DNA of 64,000 nt from Streptacidiphilus albus JL83 (GTDB taxonomy: Bacteria > Actinomycetota > Actinomycetes > Streptomycetales > Streptomycetaceae). Where the stretch lies: the NCBI RefSeq assembly GCF_000744705.1, contig NZ_JQML01000001.1, positions 806,001 through 870,000 of the forward strand, read 5' to 3'. The notes below the pieces were generated by a model, which was not told the origin of the DNA, searched no databases, and was given only the letters and a program-made list of their open reading frames with translations. This document shows, piece after piece, positions 1-8,492 of the stretch. Each line of letters opens with the position of its first letter. Position 1 is the stretch's first letter. Both the position numbers and the translations under genes were made by a program.

Positions 1-1784
1 TCTACGCACACCTGCGCGGTGCCAGCCAGGTCCCGGCAGAACCTGCGGACATCCTGGGCCAATTCCTCGTCGCTCTGGGAGCCGACCCCGGGACCGTTCC
101 GAACGATGGAGAAGCGCGGGCGGCGGCCTACCGCAGCCTGCTCGCCGATCGTCGGATCCTGGTCGTCCTGGACGATGCCAGCGGGGTCTCGCAAGTCAGG
201 CCGCTGATACCCGGCACCGCGGGCTCCGCGGTCGTCGTGACAAGCCGGGACCGGCTCGCCGGGCTGGACGGCGCCCACCGCATCACCCTCGACACCCTGA
301 GCTCCGCCGACGCCCGCTCCCTCTTCGAGCGCATCGCCGGAGCATCGGCTGCCGCCGCCGAACCTGAGGCGACGGCCGAGGTCCTGGCTGCCTGCTGCGG
401 ATTCCCGCTGGCGATCCGCATCGCCGCGGCGCGCCTGATCACCGAGCCGACCTGGACGATCCGCACCCTGGCGGATCGTCTGACGGACCGCAGCCGCCTG
501 CTCGACGAGCTCCAGCTCGAAGACCGGGGAGTGCGCAATACCCTTGCGGTCAGCCTCGGTGCGCTCGGCTCCCGTGAGCGGGAGGCGTTCGTACTCCTGG
601 GTCTGTGGACCGGCGCGGACATCAGCACCCCTGCGGCAGCCGCGCTCTTCGCGGTCCACCCGGGCGAGGCGCAGCAACTGCTCGACCGTCTCGCCGACGC
701 CCATCTGCTCGAATGCACAGGCCCGCGCCGCTACGCCGCGCATGACCTGGTGCACCTGCTCGCGGCCGAACTCGCCACCGAGGACCTGCCGCCCCGTCGG
801 CGGCGGGAAGCGGTGGGTCGGCTGGTGACGTGGTTCCTCCACTCCGCCGACCGGGCGGTGTCGGTCACCCAGCTCCAGGCCGTCCCCATCGACCTGGGCC
901 CGAGGGCCAGTGATGCACCGCTACCCGTGTTCGAGGACTCGGACCGGGCCAAGACCTGGTGCGAGGCCGAGCTGGCGAACCTCACCGCGGCGACGCTGCT
1001 CGCCGCCGAACACGGTCTGGACGTCGTGGCGTGGCAGCTGCCCAAGGTCCTTCGCCCCTTCTACGGACTGGTCACCCAGTGGGGCGCCTGGGAGGCCACG
1101 CACAACGCCGGCCTGGTCAGCGCACGTCGTCTGGACGACCAGCTCGCGGAGGCTCACATGACCAACGGGCTCGGGAGTCTGGCGTGGCAGAAGCGGGACC
1201 TCAACCCGGCCCTGGACCTCCACAGGCACGCGCTGGCTCTCTTCCGCCAGGCCGAGGACCGGCAGGGAGAGCTGTCCGCGCTCAACAACCTGGGCATCGA
1301 CTACGCCGTCCTCGGGGACTTCGAACACGCGAGACCCATTTTCCAGGAATGCGTCGATCTCGCCCGCGCGATCGGTGATCCCTTCCCCGCAATCGTCGCC
1401 GTTCAGAACCTGGCCGAATGCGACGTCAAGCTCGGCAATCACCACGAGGCCACACGCACCTACGCCCGGTCACTCGAACTGGCCCGACAGCACGGCATTC
1501 CGACGGGCGAGGCACGGGCGCTGGCAGCCCTCGGCGAGATCCACCACCAGCTGCAGGACCTCGACGCGGCCGAGCGCTCCCTCAACGCCTCCGCAGATCT
1601 TTGGCGGGAGATCAAACACCCCTACCGCGTCGCCGACACGCTGCTGAAACTCGGGCGTGTACACCGTGACGCCGACGACCACCAAGCGGCCCGCCGAGCC
1701 TGGGAGGAAGCCCACACCGGCTTCGCCGCACTACAACTCCCAGAAGCCACTCAGGTCCTGGACCTGCTCCGCGAACTGCCGTAG
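1..1784 (+). CDS. AfsR-like NB-ARC/TPR regulator, C-terminal part
   Basis: The frame is open from the left edge (first full codon at base 3), so the true start and any N-terminal DNA-binding domain lie outside the window. Near residue 50 of the visible part is a Walker B-like ILVVLDDAS, then a TSRDRLAG sensor-type motif, then NB-ARC/winged-helix-like sequence and a C-terminal array of degenerate TPR helices (roughly the last 220 residues, with ALNNLGIDYAVLGDFEHA as one clear repeat). This is the layout of AfsR/SARP-type STAND regulators in actinomycetes. The TAG at 1782-1784 ends it. It points toward the peptide/ABC locus downstream and could regulate it, but only position suggests that. Confidence 0.85.
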   Translation, partial: YAHLRGASQVPAEPADILGQFLVALGADPGTVPNDGEARAAAYRSLLADRRILVVLDDASGVSQVRPLIPGTAGSAVVVTSRDRLAGLDGAHRITLDTLSSADARSLFERIAGASAAAAEPEATAEVLAACCGFPLAIRIAAARLITEPTWTIRTLADRLTDRSRLLDELQLEDRGVRNTLAVSLGALGSREREAFVLLGLWTGADISTPAAAALFAVHPGEAQQLLDRLADAHLLECTGPRRYAAHDLVHLLAAELATEDLPPRRRREAVGRLVTWFLHSADRAVSVTQLQAVPIDLGPRASDAPLPVFEDSDRAKTWCEAELANLTAATLLAAEHGLDVVAWQLPKVLRPFYGLVTQWGAWEATHNAGLVSARRLDDQLAEAHMTNGLGSLAWQKRDLNPALDLHRHALALFRQAEDRQGELSALNNLGIDYAVLGDFEHARPIFQECVDLARAIGDPFPAIVAVQNLAECDVKLGNHHEATRTYARSLELARQHGIPTGEARALAALGEIHHQLQDLDAAERSLNASADLWREIKHPYRVADTLLKLGRVHRDADDHQAARRAWEEAHTGFAALQLPEATQVLDLLRELP

Positions 1785-1954
1785 GCCCTGGTCCCGTCGA
1801 AGTCGCCCTCCTGATCACGGTCACCGATCCCGGGCCGGTGGCCGAACCGATCGAGGGGGCAGCAACCTCGACAGCGGGCCGACCGGACCTTCCCACCATC
1901 CGCACCGTGGTCGGGCTGGCCTGCGCACCGTCGTGAGCCCCGGGGCACCGACCC

Positions 1955-2679
1955 CGCGTCAGGGCGACGAACATCAGGGCGCTGAACGCGGCGTTCATGC
2001 CCAGGCCGAAGACGAGCAGGACTGTACGCAGGTAGGGGCGACCCCACAGGAAGGAGAGCCCGGCGGCGAACTCCGCCCGGGAGAACGCCGAACGGGCGCC
2101 CGGCTCCGGTGCGGAGCGGGTCCGGACGAAGGCCAGGCAGGTGGTGGACGACAGCAGGCACACGGTCTCGCCCACGAACGGCAGCGCCGGGTGCACGGCG
2201 TACAGCATCCCGCCCGCCATCGGGCCGACCAGCCGGGCCGCGGCGCCCCTGGCCTGCATGCGCGACGACGCGGCGCCGAGCAGTTCGCCGGGTACGACCG
2301 CGCGCAGCAGCCCGAGGGCGGCGGGCCCGTACACGCCGTTGATCGCCGCGCCGACCGCGGCGGCCAACAGGATCAGGGCCAGCGGCGGCCGACCGGCGAG
2401 GACGCAGACCGCCAACCCGCCCACGACCAGGGTGCTGCCGGCGTCGCAGACGCGCATGAGCCGCCTCCGCTCGACCGTGTCGGCCAGGGCGCCCCCGGGC
2501 AGCATGGTGAACAGGAGCGCGCCGACCGAGACGCTCCCCACCACGCCGGCCTGGACGGCGGAACCGGTCTGCCGCAGCACCAGCAGGGGCAGTGCGATCG
2601 CCGACATCTGCGCCCCCAGGCCCGCCAGCAGGCCGCTGATCCAGAGCACGCGGAAGTCTCTGATGTCACCGAGCCGCAT
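1955..2679 (-). pseudogene. Truncated MFS exporter (EntS-like)
   Basis: From an ATG at 2677-2679, preceded by a GGAAGGA ribosome site, the frame begins MRLGDIRDFRVLW and shows MFS features: hydrophobic helices, the loop 2-3 type motif GALADTVERRRLMRV, and PAALGLLRAVVPGELLGAASS as in EntS/macrolide-type exporters. MFS-like sequence lasts about 240 residues (to LMFVALT). After that the open frame runs on to 1612 as Arg/Gly-rich sequence antisense to the NB-ARC gene, with no more membrane helices. Family members have 400-430 residues and 12 helices, so the C-terminal half is gone. It is read as a deletion remnant, and the junction lies near 1950. Confidence 0.7.
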
Positions 2680-2775
2680 GGGAGGGGTTCCTTCCAGGTT
2701 CCGAAACAGCTCGACCGGACGGGTGGGGCGGTTCCGGCGCTCAGGCACCGGAACCGCCCCACCACTGGGCCTCGG

Positions 2776-2856
2776 TCAGCCCTTGCCGCCGCCGCCACCG
2801 CTGGTCTCGATGGAGCTGACGAGGCTGATGCAGGCGCTCTCCGGTGACCGGATTCC
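2776..2856 (-). other. Start-less peptide frame resembling a RiPP core, upstream of the broken MFS gene
   Basis: On the minus strand a frame opens after a TGA (2857-2859) and ends at TGA 2776-2778. Its 26 codons end ESACISLVSSIETS followed by five Gly, Lys, Gly. It holds no ATG, GTG or TTG start. The Cys/Ser/Thr-rich then poly-Gly composition looks like the end of a ribosomal peptide core, and it lies about 100 bases upstream of, and codirectional with, the decayed MFS exporter. It may be the 3' end of a precursor gene whose leader was lost at the same rearrangement. It could equally be a chance frame. Confidence 0.22.
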
Positions 2857-2915
2857 TCACCGCCGCCCGCACTCCCGCGGGCCGGCCCCACCACCCCGAG
2901 AGGAGGTGATCACCC

Positions 2916-3041
2916 GTGGAACTCGACCTCGACGCACTCCAGGAACTCCCCGCCGAAGAGGAACTGGCCTGCTCCTTCACGTGCACCAGGACCTGCAGCG
3001 AGTCCTGCCAGTCCAGCTGCCTGGACACCGGCGCCGCGTAG
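2916..3041 (+). CDS. Cys-rich ribosomal peptide precursor 1 (41 aa)
   Basis: A GTG start at 2916 follows AGGAGGTGATC at about 6 bases, nearly a full match to the 16S anti-Shine-Dalgarno sequence. The product starts MELDLDALQELPAEEE, a leader-like acidic stretch, and ends in a core with five Cys at exact four-residue spacing (C-x3-C-x3-C-x3-C-x3-C). The last four Cys are each preceded by Thr or Ser, and the tail is LDTG. The leader is identical in its first 14 residues to peptide 2 just downstream, while the core has diverged. The leader recalls FxLD-type lanthipeptides, and the C-x3-C array recalls FxLD or SCIFF-like thioether peptides. No modification enzyme is visible, so the class is unresolved. 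It is too short for routine gene calling. Confidence 0.75.
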   Translation: MELDLDALQELPAEEELACSFTCTRTCSESCQSSCLDTGAA

Positions 3042-3112
3042 CGGCCCGGAACGGCGCGGACCCGACGGTCCGTCATTCGACCGACCAGCGACCGAGAAGG
3101 AGGTGATCGATC

Positions 3113-3244
3113 ATGGAACTCGACCTCGACGCACTCCAGGAACTCCCCGCCGAGCACGAGTCCGCCCAGGGCTGCGTGGCGACGTGCACGCGCAGTTGCG
3201 GCGGCTCCTGCCAGTCCACCTGCCTGGACACCGGCGACATGTAG
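3113..3244 (+). CDS. Cys-rich ribosomal peptide precursor 2 (43 aa)
   Basis: The ATG at 3113 follows AAGGAGGTGATCGATC, again an almost perfect ribosome site. The leader MELDLDALQELPAE is identical to that of peptide 1 and is followed by HESAQG and a core with the same five-Cys C-x3 register. Conserved core elements are CTR[S/T]C, SCQS[S/T]C and LDTG, and the variable residues are at the N-terminal half of the core. Two paralogues with fixed leader and drifting core are what a two-peptide or diversified RiPP pair looks like. The gene lies 92 bases upstream of the ABC exporter genes, so export by that pair is the natural inference. Confidence 0.75.
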   Translation: MELDLDALQELPAEHESAQGCVATCTRSCGGSCQSTCLDTGDM

Positions 3245-3335
3245 CACGCCGGTGGAACGCCGGTGTCCCGGGGCCGCGGACGGTTTCCGACCGCGGCCCC
3301 GGTCATCCCCGCCCCTCCCTCCCACGGAGGCACTC

Positions 3336-5117
3336 ATGCCCGCCACCACCGGCGGACGGCTGCTGGCAGCTACCGCGTTGCACGCTCGCCGACGCCTGGC
3401 CCTGCTCACAGCAGCACTCGCCGTACGAGCCGCCGCCGGACTGGCGGTCCCGGTGCTCACGGCCTCGGCCGTCGACGCGGTGGTCCGGCACGGCGACCTC
3501 CGCGGCCCGGTCGCGGCGCTGGCGGCCGCGCTGACGGTCGGCGCGGCAGGCGAGGTCGTCGGGTCGCTGCTGTCGGTCTCCGTCGCCGCCGAGGCCTCCG
3601 CCTGGCTGCGCATGCGCACAGTGCGCCACCTGTTGGCGCTCGGCCCGCGCACCTCGTTGCCCGTGGGCGAGGCCGTAACCCAGATGGTCCAGGCCGCCCC
3701 CCAGGCGGCCGCTTTCCCGGCGCAGGCCGCCGGGACCGCCGTGTCGGCGCTCGGCTCCGCCGGCGCGCTCGCCGCACTGTGGCTGACCGACTGGCGCGCG
3801 GGACTGGTCTTCGCCCTCCTGTCACCGCTCTCCGCGCTGGTAGCCCGCCGGTTCGTCACCGCTGCCGGTGACGCCGACGCACGCTATCTGGCTGCCCGGA
3901 TCGGGGTGGTCACCGCGCTGGTGAGCGCACTGGCCGGGGCACGCACGATCCGCGCAGCCGGCACCCTCGACGTCGAGACGCGACGCGTCCTCACCCCGCT
4001 GCCCGAACTGTCCGCGGCCGGGCACGCGATCTGGCGGATCCAGCGGGGCGCGGTCTGGAAGATCGGGCTGCTGCTGGCCCTGACCGACATCGCCGTCCTC
4101 GCCGCCGCGGGAGCGGACGTGACGGCCGGACGGCTCGCCCCCGGCGGCCTGCTCGCCGTCTACGGCTACCTGGCCCTCGCCTCCGGCCTGCTCGACCAGA
4201 TCGACACGGTACTGAACCTCGCCCAGGCCCGCGCGGGCGCGGCCCGGTTGGGCGCGGTCCTGGACCTTCCGCTCCCCGTGAGCGGCCCGCGCCTTGCCCG
4301 GCCCCCAAGCGGCGCGGTCTCACTGCACGGCGTCACCGTGCGCCGGGCCGGCCGACGCGTTCTGGACCGGCTCGACCTGGAGATCCCCGACGGGGCTTCC
4401 GTGGCCCTGGTCGGCGTGACCGGATCGGGCAAGACCCTGCTCGCCGCGCTGCTGGGCCGGCTGGCCGACCCGGACGAGGGAGAGGTCCGCATCGGCGGCG
4501 TCCCCGTGCGCGAACTCGACCTGACCACACTGCACCGCACCGTCGTCTACGCCTTCGAACGCCCGGCCCTGACCGGGCGCACCCTGCACGAGGCGATCCT
4601 GTTCGGCCGCACCGACCTCCCGGACCCGGCGGCCGAGGACGCTGCCCGCGCCGCCCGGGCAGACGGCTTCATCCGCTGCCTGCCCGGGGGGTACCGGACC
4701 CCGCCCGCGCTCGCCCCGATGTCGGGCGGACAGCTCCAACGCGTCGGACTCGCCCGAGCGCTGGCCCGCCCGGCCCTCGTGCACGTCCTCGACGATGCGA
4801 CCTCAGGCCTCGACACCGTCACTGAGAACCTCGTCAGCCGGGCCGTCACCGAACGGCTCGGTGACCGCACCCGACTGGTCGTCACCCACCGCCCCACCAC
4901 AGCCGCCTGCTGCGATCTGGTGGCCTGGTTGCACCGCGGACGCATCCGCGCCCTCGCTCCCCACGCCGCCCTGTGGGCCGACCCCGGCTACCGGGCCGTC
5001 TTCGCCGACGCCGCCGACGCCGCCGACGCCGACCCCGCCGACGCCCACCGTACCGACGCCACCGACCTGGACACGGAGCAGCCATGCGCAGCCGACGGCC
5101 TGCGACACACCAGCTGA
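3336..5117 (+). CDS. ABC exporter half-transporter, degenerate-site subunit
   Basis: The 593-residue type I exporter half has an N-terminal membrane domain (about residues 20-300) and a C-terminal nucleotide-binding domain. The Walker A is GVTGSGKT near residue 357, the signature is MSGGQ near 461, the Walker B is VHVLDDAT, and the H-loop is VVTHR. The usual catalytic Glu after Walker B is Asp here, while its signature is canonical. That is the reverse of its partner downstream, as expected for a heterodimer with one dead and one live ATP site. ATG 3336 (GGAGG seven bases upstream) is preferred over in-frame starts in the intergenic region. It probably exports the products of the two Cys-rich peptide genes. 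Confidence 0.88.
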   Translation: MPATTGGRLLAATALHARRRLALLTAALAVRAAAGLAVPVLTASAVDAVVRHGDLRGPVAALAAALTVGAAGEVVGSLLSVSVAAEASAWLRMRTVRHLLALGPRTSLPVGEAVTQMVQAAPQAAAFPAQAAGTAVSALGSAGALAALWLTDWRAGLVFALLSPLSALVARRFVTAAGDADARYLAARIGVVTALVSALAGARTIRAAGTLDVETRRVLTPLPELSAAGHAIWRIQRGAVWKIGLLLALTDIAVLAAAGADVTAGRLAPGGLLAVYGYLALASGLLDQIDTVLNLAQARAGAARLGAVLDLPLPVSGPRLARPPSGAVSLHGVTVRRAGRRVLDRLDLEIPDGASVALVGVTGSGKTLLAALLGRLADPDEGEVRIGGVPVRELDLTTLHRTVVYAFERPALTGRTLHEAILFGRTDLPDPAAEDAARAARADGFIRCLPGGYRTPPALAPMSGGQLQRVGLARALARPALVHVLDDATSGLDTVTENLVSRAVTERLGDRTRLVVTHRPTTAACCDLVAWLHRGRIRALAPHAALWADPGYRAVFADAADAADADPADAHRTDATDLDTEQPCAADGLRHTS

Positions 5118-6871
5118 CGACGAAGGCGGCCGCACACGGCGCCCTGGCCACACACCTCGGGCTGAGCCCGACCGCGGTCGCTCTGCTGGCGGACTCGCTG
5201 CGCGACGGCCGTCGGCCGCTGCGGCGCATCGCCGCCCTGTCCGTCGCGGAGTCGGCACCCGCCCTCGCCTCCGGCTGGGTGACCGCCGTCGCTCTCAATG
5301 ACGGCTTCCTCCGAGGCCGGCCCGGCATCGGCCTCGCCTGGCTGGGTGTGCTCGCCGTCTTGTACGTGGTCCGCGCCGTCGCCGAACGCGCCGTTCTCAC
5401 CTCGCTCGCCGCCGTGATCGAGCCGATGCGCGACCGTCTCACCCACCACGTCGTCCACAACACCCTGCTGCAGGCGACGACCTCCGACCAGAGCCCGGAC
5501 ACCGCCGGCGTGTCCCGGCTCAGCAGCCAGATCGACTCGGTGCGGGACCTGACCGGGGCGTTGCTGCGCACCGCCCGGCCGCTGGCCGTGACCCTGATCG
5601 CGGCGTCGGCCGGGCTCGCCGCACTCGATCGTCTCCTCGCCCTCCTGGTGATCGTCCCCCTGGGGGCGGCAGTCGCGGTGTTCGGCTGGTCGATGCGCCG
5701 GCTGACCGGCCTGCGCCGCGCCACGGTGCTCGCGGCGGAGGAGGTCGCCGGGCAGAGCGGTGAGGCGTTGACCTGCGCACGTGACATCACCTCACTCGGC
5801 GCTGAGGAGCAGGCGGCAGCACTCGTGGCCGAGCGGGTCGACACGGCCCGCCGCTCACTGGTCCGGGTCGGGCAGGCCTCCGCGCTGCGCACACCCGTCG
5901 TGCTCGTCGGCGGGTACGTCCCGCTGCTCGGCCTGCTGCTCGTCGGCGGGCACCTGACGGACGTCCACGCCGTCACCACCGGCGCCCTGATCGGCGCGGT
6001 CACCTACGTCTCGGGATCCGTCATCCCGGCCCTGCAGCTCATGACCGGCACAGTCAGCGGCTACTGGAGCCAGTTCGGCGTCCTGCTCAACCGGTTGGCC
6101 GAGGCCGCACCCGTGCCCACGCCGGACACGCTTCCCGGCGCACCGACCCCGAGATCAACTCCGAGATCAATTCCGAGATCAACCCCGAGGCCGACGCAGA
6201 CCTCCGGGCCCTGCATCACCCCGGACATCTCCGTCGAGTCACTGACCTTCGCCTACGGCCCCGGCGCGGAGCCGGTGCTGCGCGACCTGGACCTCACCAT
6301 CCCCCACGGCGACCACCTTGCGATCGTCGGCGCCAGCGGCATCGGCAAGTCCACACTCGCCCAACTCCTCGCCGGGACACGGGCGCCGACCTCCGGCGCG
6401 GTCCGGGTCGCGGGCCGCCGGATCATCGACCTCCCCGAGGAGCTCCGGCCGGGGCTGGTCGCCCTGGTCCCGCAGGAGGCGTACGTCTTTCCCGGCACGG
6501 TCCGGGACAACCTCGGCTACCTGGCCCCCCAGCTCACGGATCCCGAGCTCCTCGGCGCCGCCGAGGCCCTCGGGATGTTGCCTCTCCTGGTCCGGCTCGG
6601 CGGCCTCGACGCCTGGCTGCCCGATCCGGTCGGGACGCTCTCCAGCGGGGAGCGGCAACTCATCGCCCTCGGCCGCACCTACCTCTCCCCCGCGTCCGTG
6701 GTCGTGCTCGACGAGGCGACCTCACACCTCGACCGCGCCGCCGAGGGACGCGCGGAAGCCGCGTTCCAGCAACGCCACGGCACCCTCGTCGTCATCGCCC
6801 ACCGCTCCTCCTCGGCCGCCCGCGCCCGTCGCGTCCTCCATCTCGACGGCGACCGCGCCACCCTCACCTGA
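5084..6871 (+). CDS. ABC exporter half-transporter, catalytic subunit
   Basis: The ATG at 5084 (GGAG upstream) overlaps the preceding transporter gene by 34 bases, so the two are translationally coupled. The 595 residues comprise six predicted membrane helices and an ATPase domain with Walker A GASGIGKST (near 415), a weakened signature LSSGE, canonical Walker B VVVLDEAT and H-loop IAHR. Combining the two subunits gives one complete site (this Walker A/B with the partner's MSGGQ) and one degenerate site. A proline/serine/threonine linker (about residues 345-372) is built from short DNA repeats at 6149-6184. The pair resembles RamAB/AmfAB-type peptide exporters in arrangement. Confidence 0.88.
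   Translation: MRSRRPATHQLTTKAAAHGALATHLGLSPTAVALLADSLRDGRRPLRRIAALSVAESAPALASGWVTAVALNDGFLRGRPGIGLAWLGVLAVLYVVRAVAERAVLTSLAAVIEPMRDRLTHHVVHNTLLQATTSDQSPDTAGVSRLSSQIDSVRDLTGALLRTARPLAVTLIAASAGLAALDRLLALLVIVPLGAAVAVFGWSMRRLTGLRRATVLAAEEVAGQSGEALTCARDITSLGAEEQAAALVAERVDTARRSLVRVGQASALRTPVVLVGGYVPLLGLLLVGGHLTDVHAVTTGALIGAVTYVSGSVIPALQLMTGTVSGYWSQFGVLLNRLAEAAPVPTPDTLPGAPTPRSTPRSIPRSTPRPTQTSGPCITPDISVESLTFAYGPGAEPVLRDLDLTIPHGDHLAIVGASGIGKSTLAQLLAGTRAPTSGAVRVAGRRIIDLPEELRPGLVALVPQEAYVFPGTVRDNLGYLAPQLTDPELLGAAEALGMLPLLVRLGGLDAWLPDPVGTLSSGERQLIALGRTYLSPASVVVLDEATSHLDRAAEGRAEAAFQQRHGTLVVIAHRSSSAARARRVLHLDGDRATLT
6149..6184 (+). repeat. 12-bp tandem repeat x3 in ABC linker
   Basis: Three in-frame copies of CCGAGATCAAC[T/C][T/C]-type 12-mers encode PRSTPRSIPRST in the linker between the membrane and ATPase domains of the second exporter subunit. 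Confidence 0.8.
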
Positions 6872-6919
6872 CCGCCGGGAACGCGTATCAACGGGCACTT
6901 CGTACGCCCCCGTGCACAG

Positions 6920-6936
6920 CAGGTGGTCCCCACCTG
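6920..6936 (+). terminator. Hairpin after the ABC exporter genes
   Basis: A perfect 7-bp stem (CAGGTGG / CCACCTG) with a 3-base loop lies about 50 bases after the exporter stop codon. No T-run follows, as is usual in this GC range. Confidence 0.4.
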
Positions 6937-7661
6937 GTCCCCGGGGTCCGGGTCGGGTCTGTCCAGCGAGCGGTGGGAAGTCGATTGATGGCGTCCAGCG
7001 GGTCCGCGGTGGCGATGAACAGCGCGTGGTCGACCGTCGACCCGGCGCCGGATTTCCCCACCGGATGGATCAGTGATCCGGCACCCACCGTTGCTGCGGC
7101 AGCGGGCGGCTTCGGAAGCCGCCCGGGGTTTCGCCCACTTCGAAGGCGAAGAACTTGCCGTTGTCACGAGTCTGACGGTCAGTATCGCGGGTGCATGGGT
7201 TCAGCTCCTGTGCGGCCAGTCGACGACCGGGCGGCATCCTCCACCGAGCAGCACCGTGCCCGGATCGGAGGCGGCGTGCCGCCCCTGCATCCGTTCTCGA
7301 TTCGGCAACTGGGCCCTGGCAACCATCGCTCTCCTCCGCCGCCTTGTTCTTCGTGGCCTTGGACGCGGCCTTCTTCCGTGTCGCCCTGCCCTTCACGCCG
7401 GGCGGCGAGGCGGAAACTGCGGCGGCATGGAAGGCCGTACCCGACTGTGCCGACTTCTCCACCCGTCCGGCCCCCAAGAGCGTGGCGAGGGCGCTACGAA
7501 TGGCTTGTACGGCGTCCGAGGTGGAACAAGGACGCTCCCGCCAGTGCGAATTGAGCCCGGTTCGACCGCTGGGAGCCACGTTGCGGTGGTTTGGCCACCG
7601 ACTCCGCCGAAGCCGAGCAGCGGACCCGCCGGCGGCAGGCCCGCTGTTGGAGCATGGTCAG
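6937..7661. other. Gene-poor, rearranged stretch
   Basis: No intact gene can be supported here. It contains a copied AraC C-terminal fragment (7070-7165, minus strand) joined in frame to a Lys/Ala-rich reading frame reaching a GTG at 7579. That frame includes KGRATRKKAASKATKNKAAE, like a histone-type tail, but has no clear ribosome site. Frames on the plus strand have irregular third-position composition. The mixture suggests gene debris left by recombination. Confidence 0.5.
7070..7165 (-). pseudogene. AraC-family C-terminal fragment, duplicate of the gene at 11.9 kb
   Basis: Bases 7078-7163 match 11911-11996 at roughly nine of ten positions. The encoded residues GKFFAFEVGETPGGFRSR correspond to GKFFAREVGDTPGGFRSR of the intact AraC regulator, including the second helix-turn-helix tail. 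The fragment then stops at TGA 7070-7072. Only about 30 residues of the roughly 320-residue protein remain, so it cannot be functional as a regulator. It marks a past duplication or recombination between these two places 4.8 kb apart. Confidence 0.75.
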
Positions 7662-8060
7662 CTATCCTCCGGACGAACCCAGGTCCCCCTTGGTGGTCCA
7701 GGTCCCGCCTACGCACACTGGCGGGCCGTACGTGTAGGTCTTCCCGGACGGCGTCGTCGCGATGTACTCGATGTCATCGTGGCATCCACTGGAAATACCG
7801 AGGTTGATAGCCCACGGGTTCCTCGCCCCCGGGAGCACAACGCCGGGGTTCTCGCTGACGGCCGTTGCTCCGGGCCTTCCGACAGCTAGATGACTGATCT
7901 GGACCTGCTCCTCCAGTTCGTTGTGGATGGTGAGTTGGGAACTGGGCTCGCAGGCCGTGAGCCCGAGGACCGCCAGGGCACACGCGGCCAGGGCCACCCC
8001 GGTCGACCGTGTCCACCCCCGACCGCCGACGGCGGTGGTTGTGGTGTGTTGGGGAAGCAT
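7662..8060 (-). CDS. Secreted lipoprotein of unknown function (132 aa)
   Basis: The N-terminus has basic residues, a hydrophobic run (VALAACALAVLG) and a lipobox LTAC with the lipidated Cys at residue 37, so the mature protein of about 96 residues should be anchored outside the membrane. The mature part has two further Cys (GCHDD and PPVCVGG) that could pair, and aromatic/Gly/Thr-rich beta-type sequence. I do not recognise a family. The ATG overlaps the stop of the upstream F5/8C-like frame by one base (TAATG), so the two were or are translated together. Confidence 0.72.
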   Translation of the reverse strand: MLPQHTTTTAVGGRGWTRSTGVALAACALAVLGLTACEPSSQLTIHNELEEQVQISHLAVGRPGATAVSENPGVVLPGARNPWAINLGISSGCHDDIEYIATTPSGKTYTYGPPVCVGGTWTTKGDLGSSGG

Positions 8061-8428
8061 TACGGTCCACGCACCTCGGCTTCATTGGTCTTGGTCCAAG
8101 CGGTGCCCCCGTCCACCTCGATCTTCACGTAGCGACCGGTCGCTACGAGATTGATCGCCCGGTACGTCTTGGACTGGAGGTCGGCGCTGATGGCCGGCTT
8201 GTGTATGACGTACACCAGGTGGTAGTTCACCCCGTCAGTGGACACGGAGTACCTTACCTCCGGCGGCAGGAAGACATCGTCCGGAAGGACTTGGAACCAG
8301 TTGCTGTCGATCTCGGTGACGGTGCGCTGGGTACCGAGGTCGATCAGCCTCGTCCCGTGGGCCCTGGTCCACGACGTCCGCAAGGCCGAACTCGCTCGGT
8401 GCGGACCACCCGGAAAGCCGTCCGGCAC
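8060..8428 (-). pseudogene. F5/8 type C (discoidin-like) domain, N-terminally truncated
   Basis: Residues from about 27 onward read as the second half of a galactose-binding-like F5/8C domain: LIDLGTQRTVTEI, then RYSVSTDGVNY, then ATGRYVKIEVDGG and a closing W...EAEVRG. The part before that, back to a GTG at 8426-8428, is Arg-rich and unlike the family, and no signal peptide is found. The original gene probably encoded a secreted carbohydrate-binding protein that lost its 5' end. Its stop overlaps the lipoprotein start (TAATG). Confidence 0.6.
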
Positions 8429-8492
8429 ACGCTGCTACAGTCCCGGTGCACATTGATCAAGGCAGACAAGTGAAGCTGAGGTAGTAAAGAAA

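Noticed and set aside
1785-1936. Plus-strand reading with sequence like VALLITVTDPGPVAEP after the NB-ARC gene
   Set aside because: No start codon, no recognisable family and only about 50 codons. It may be gene debris but cannot be supported.
7191-7889. Possible plus-strand protein overlapping the lipoprotein gene
   Set aside because: Irregular codon pattern and no ribosome site. The minus-strand lipoprotein with a clear lipobox explains the region better.
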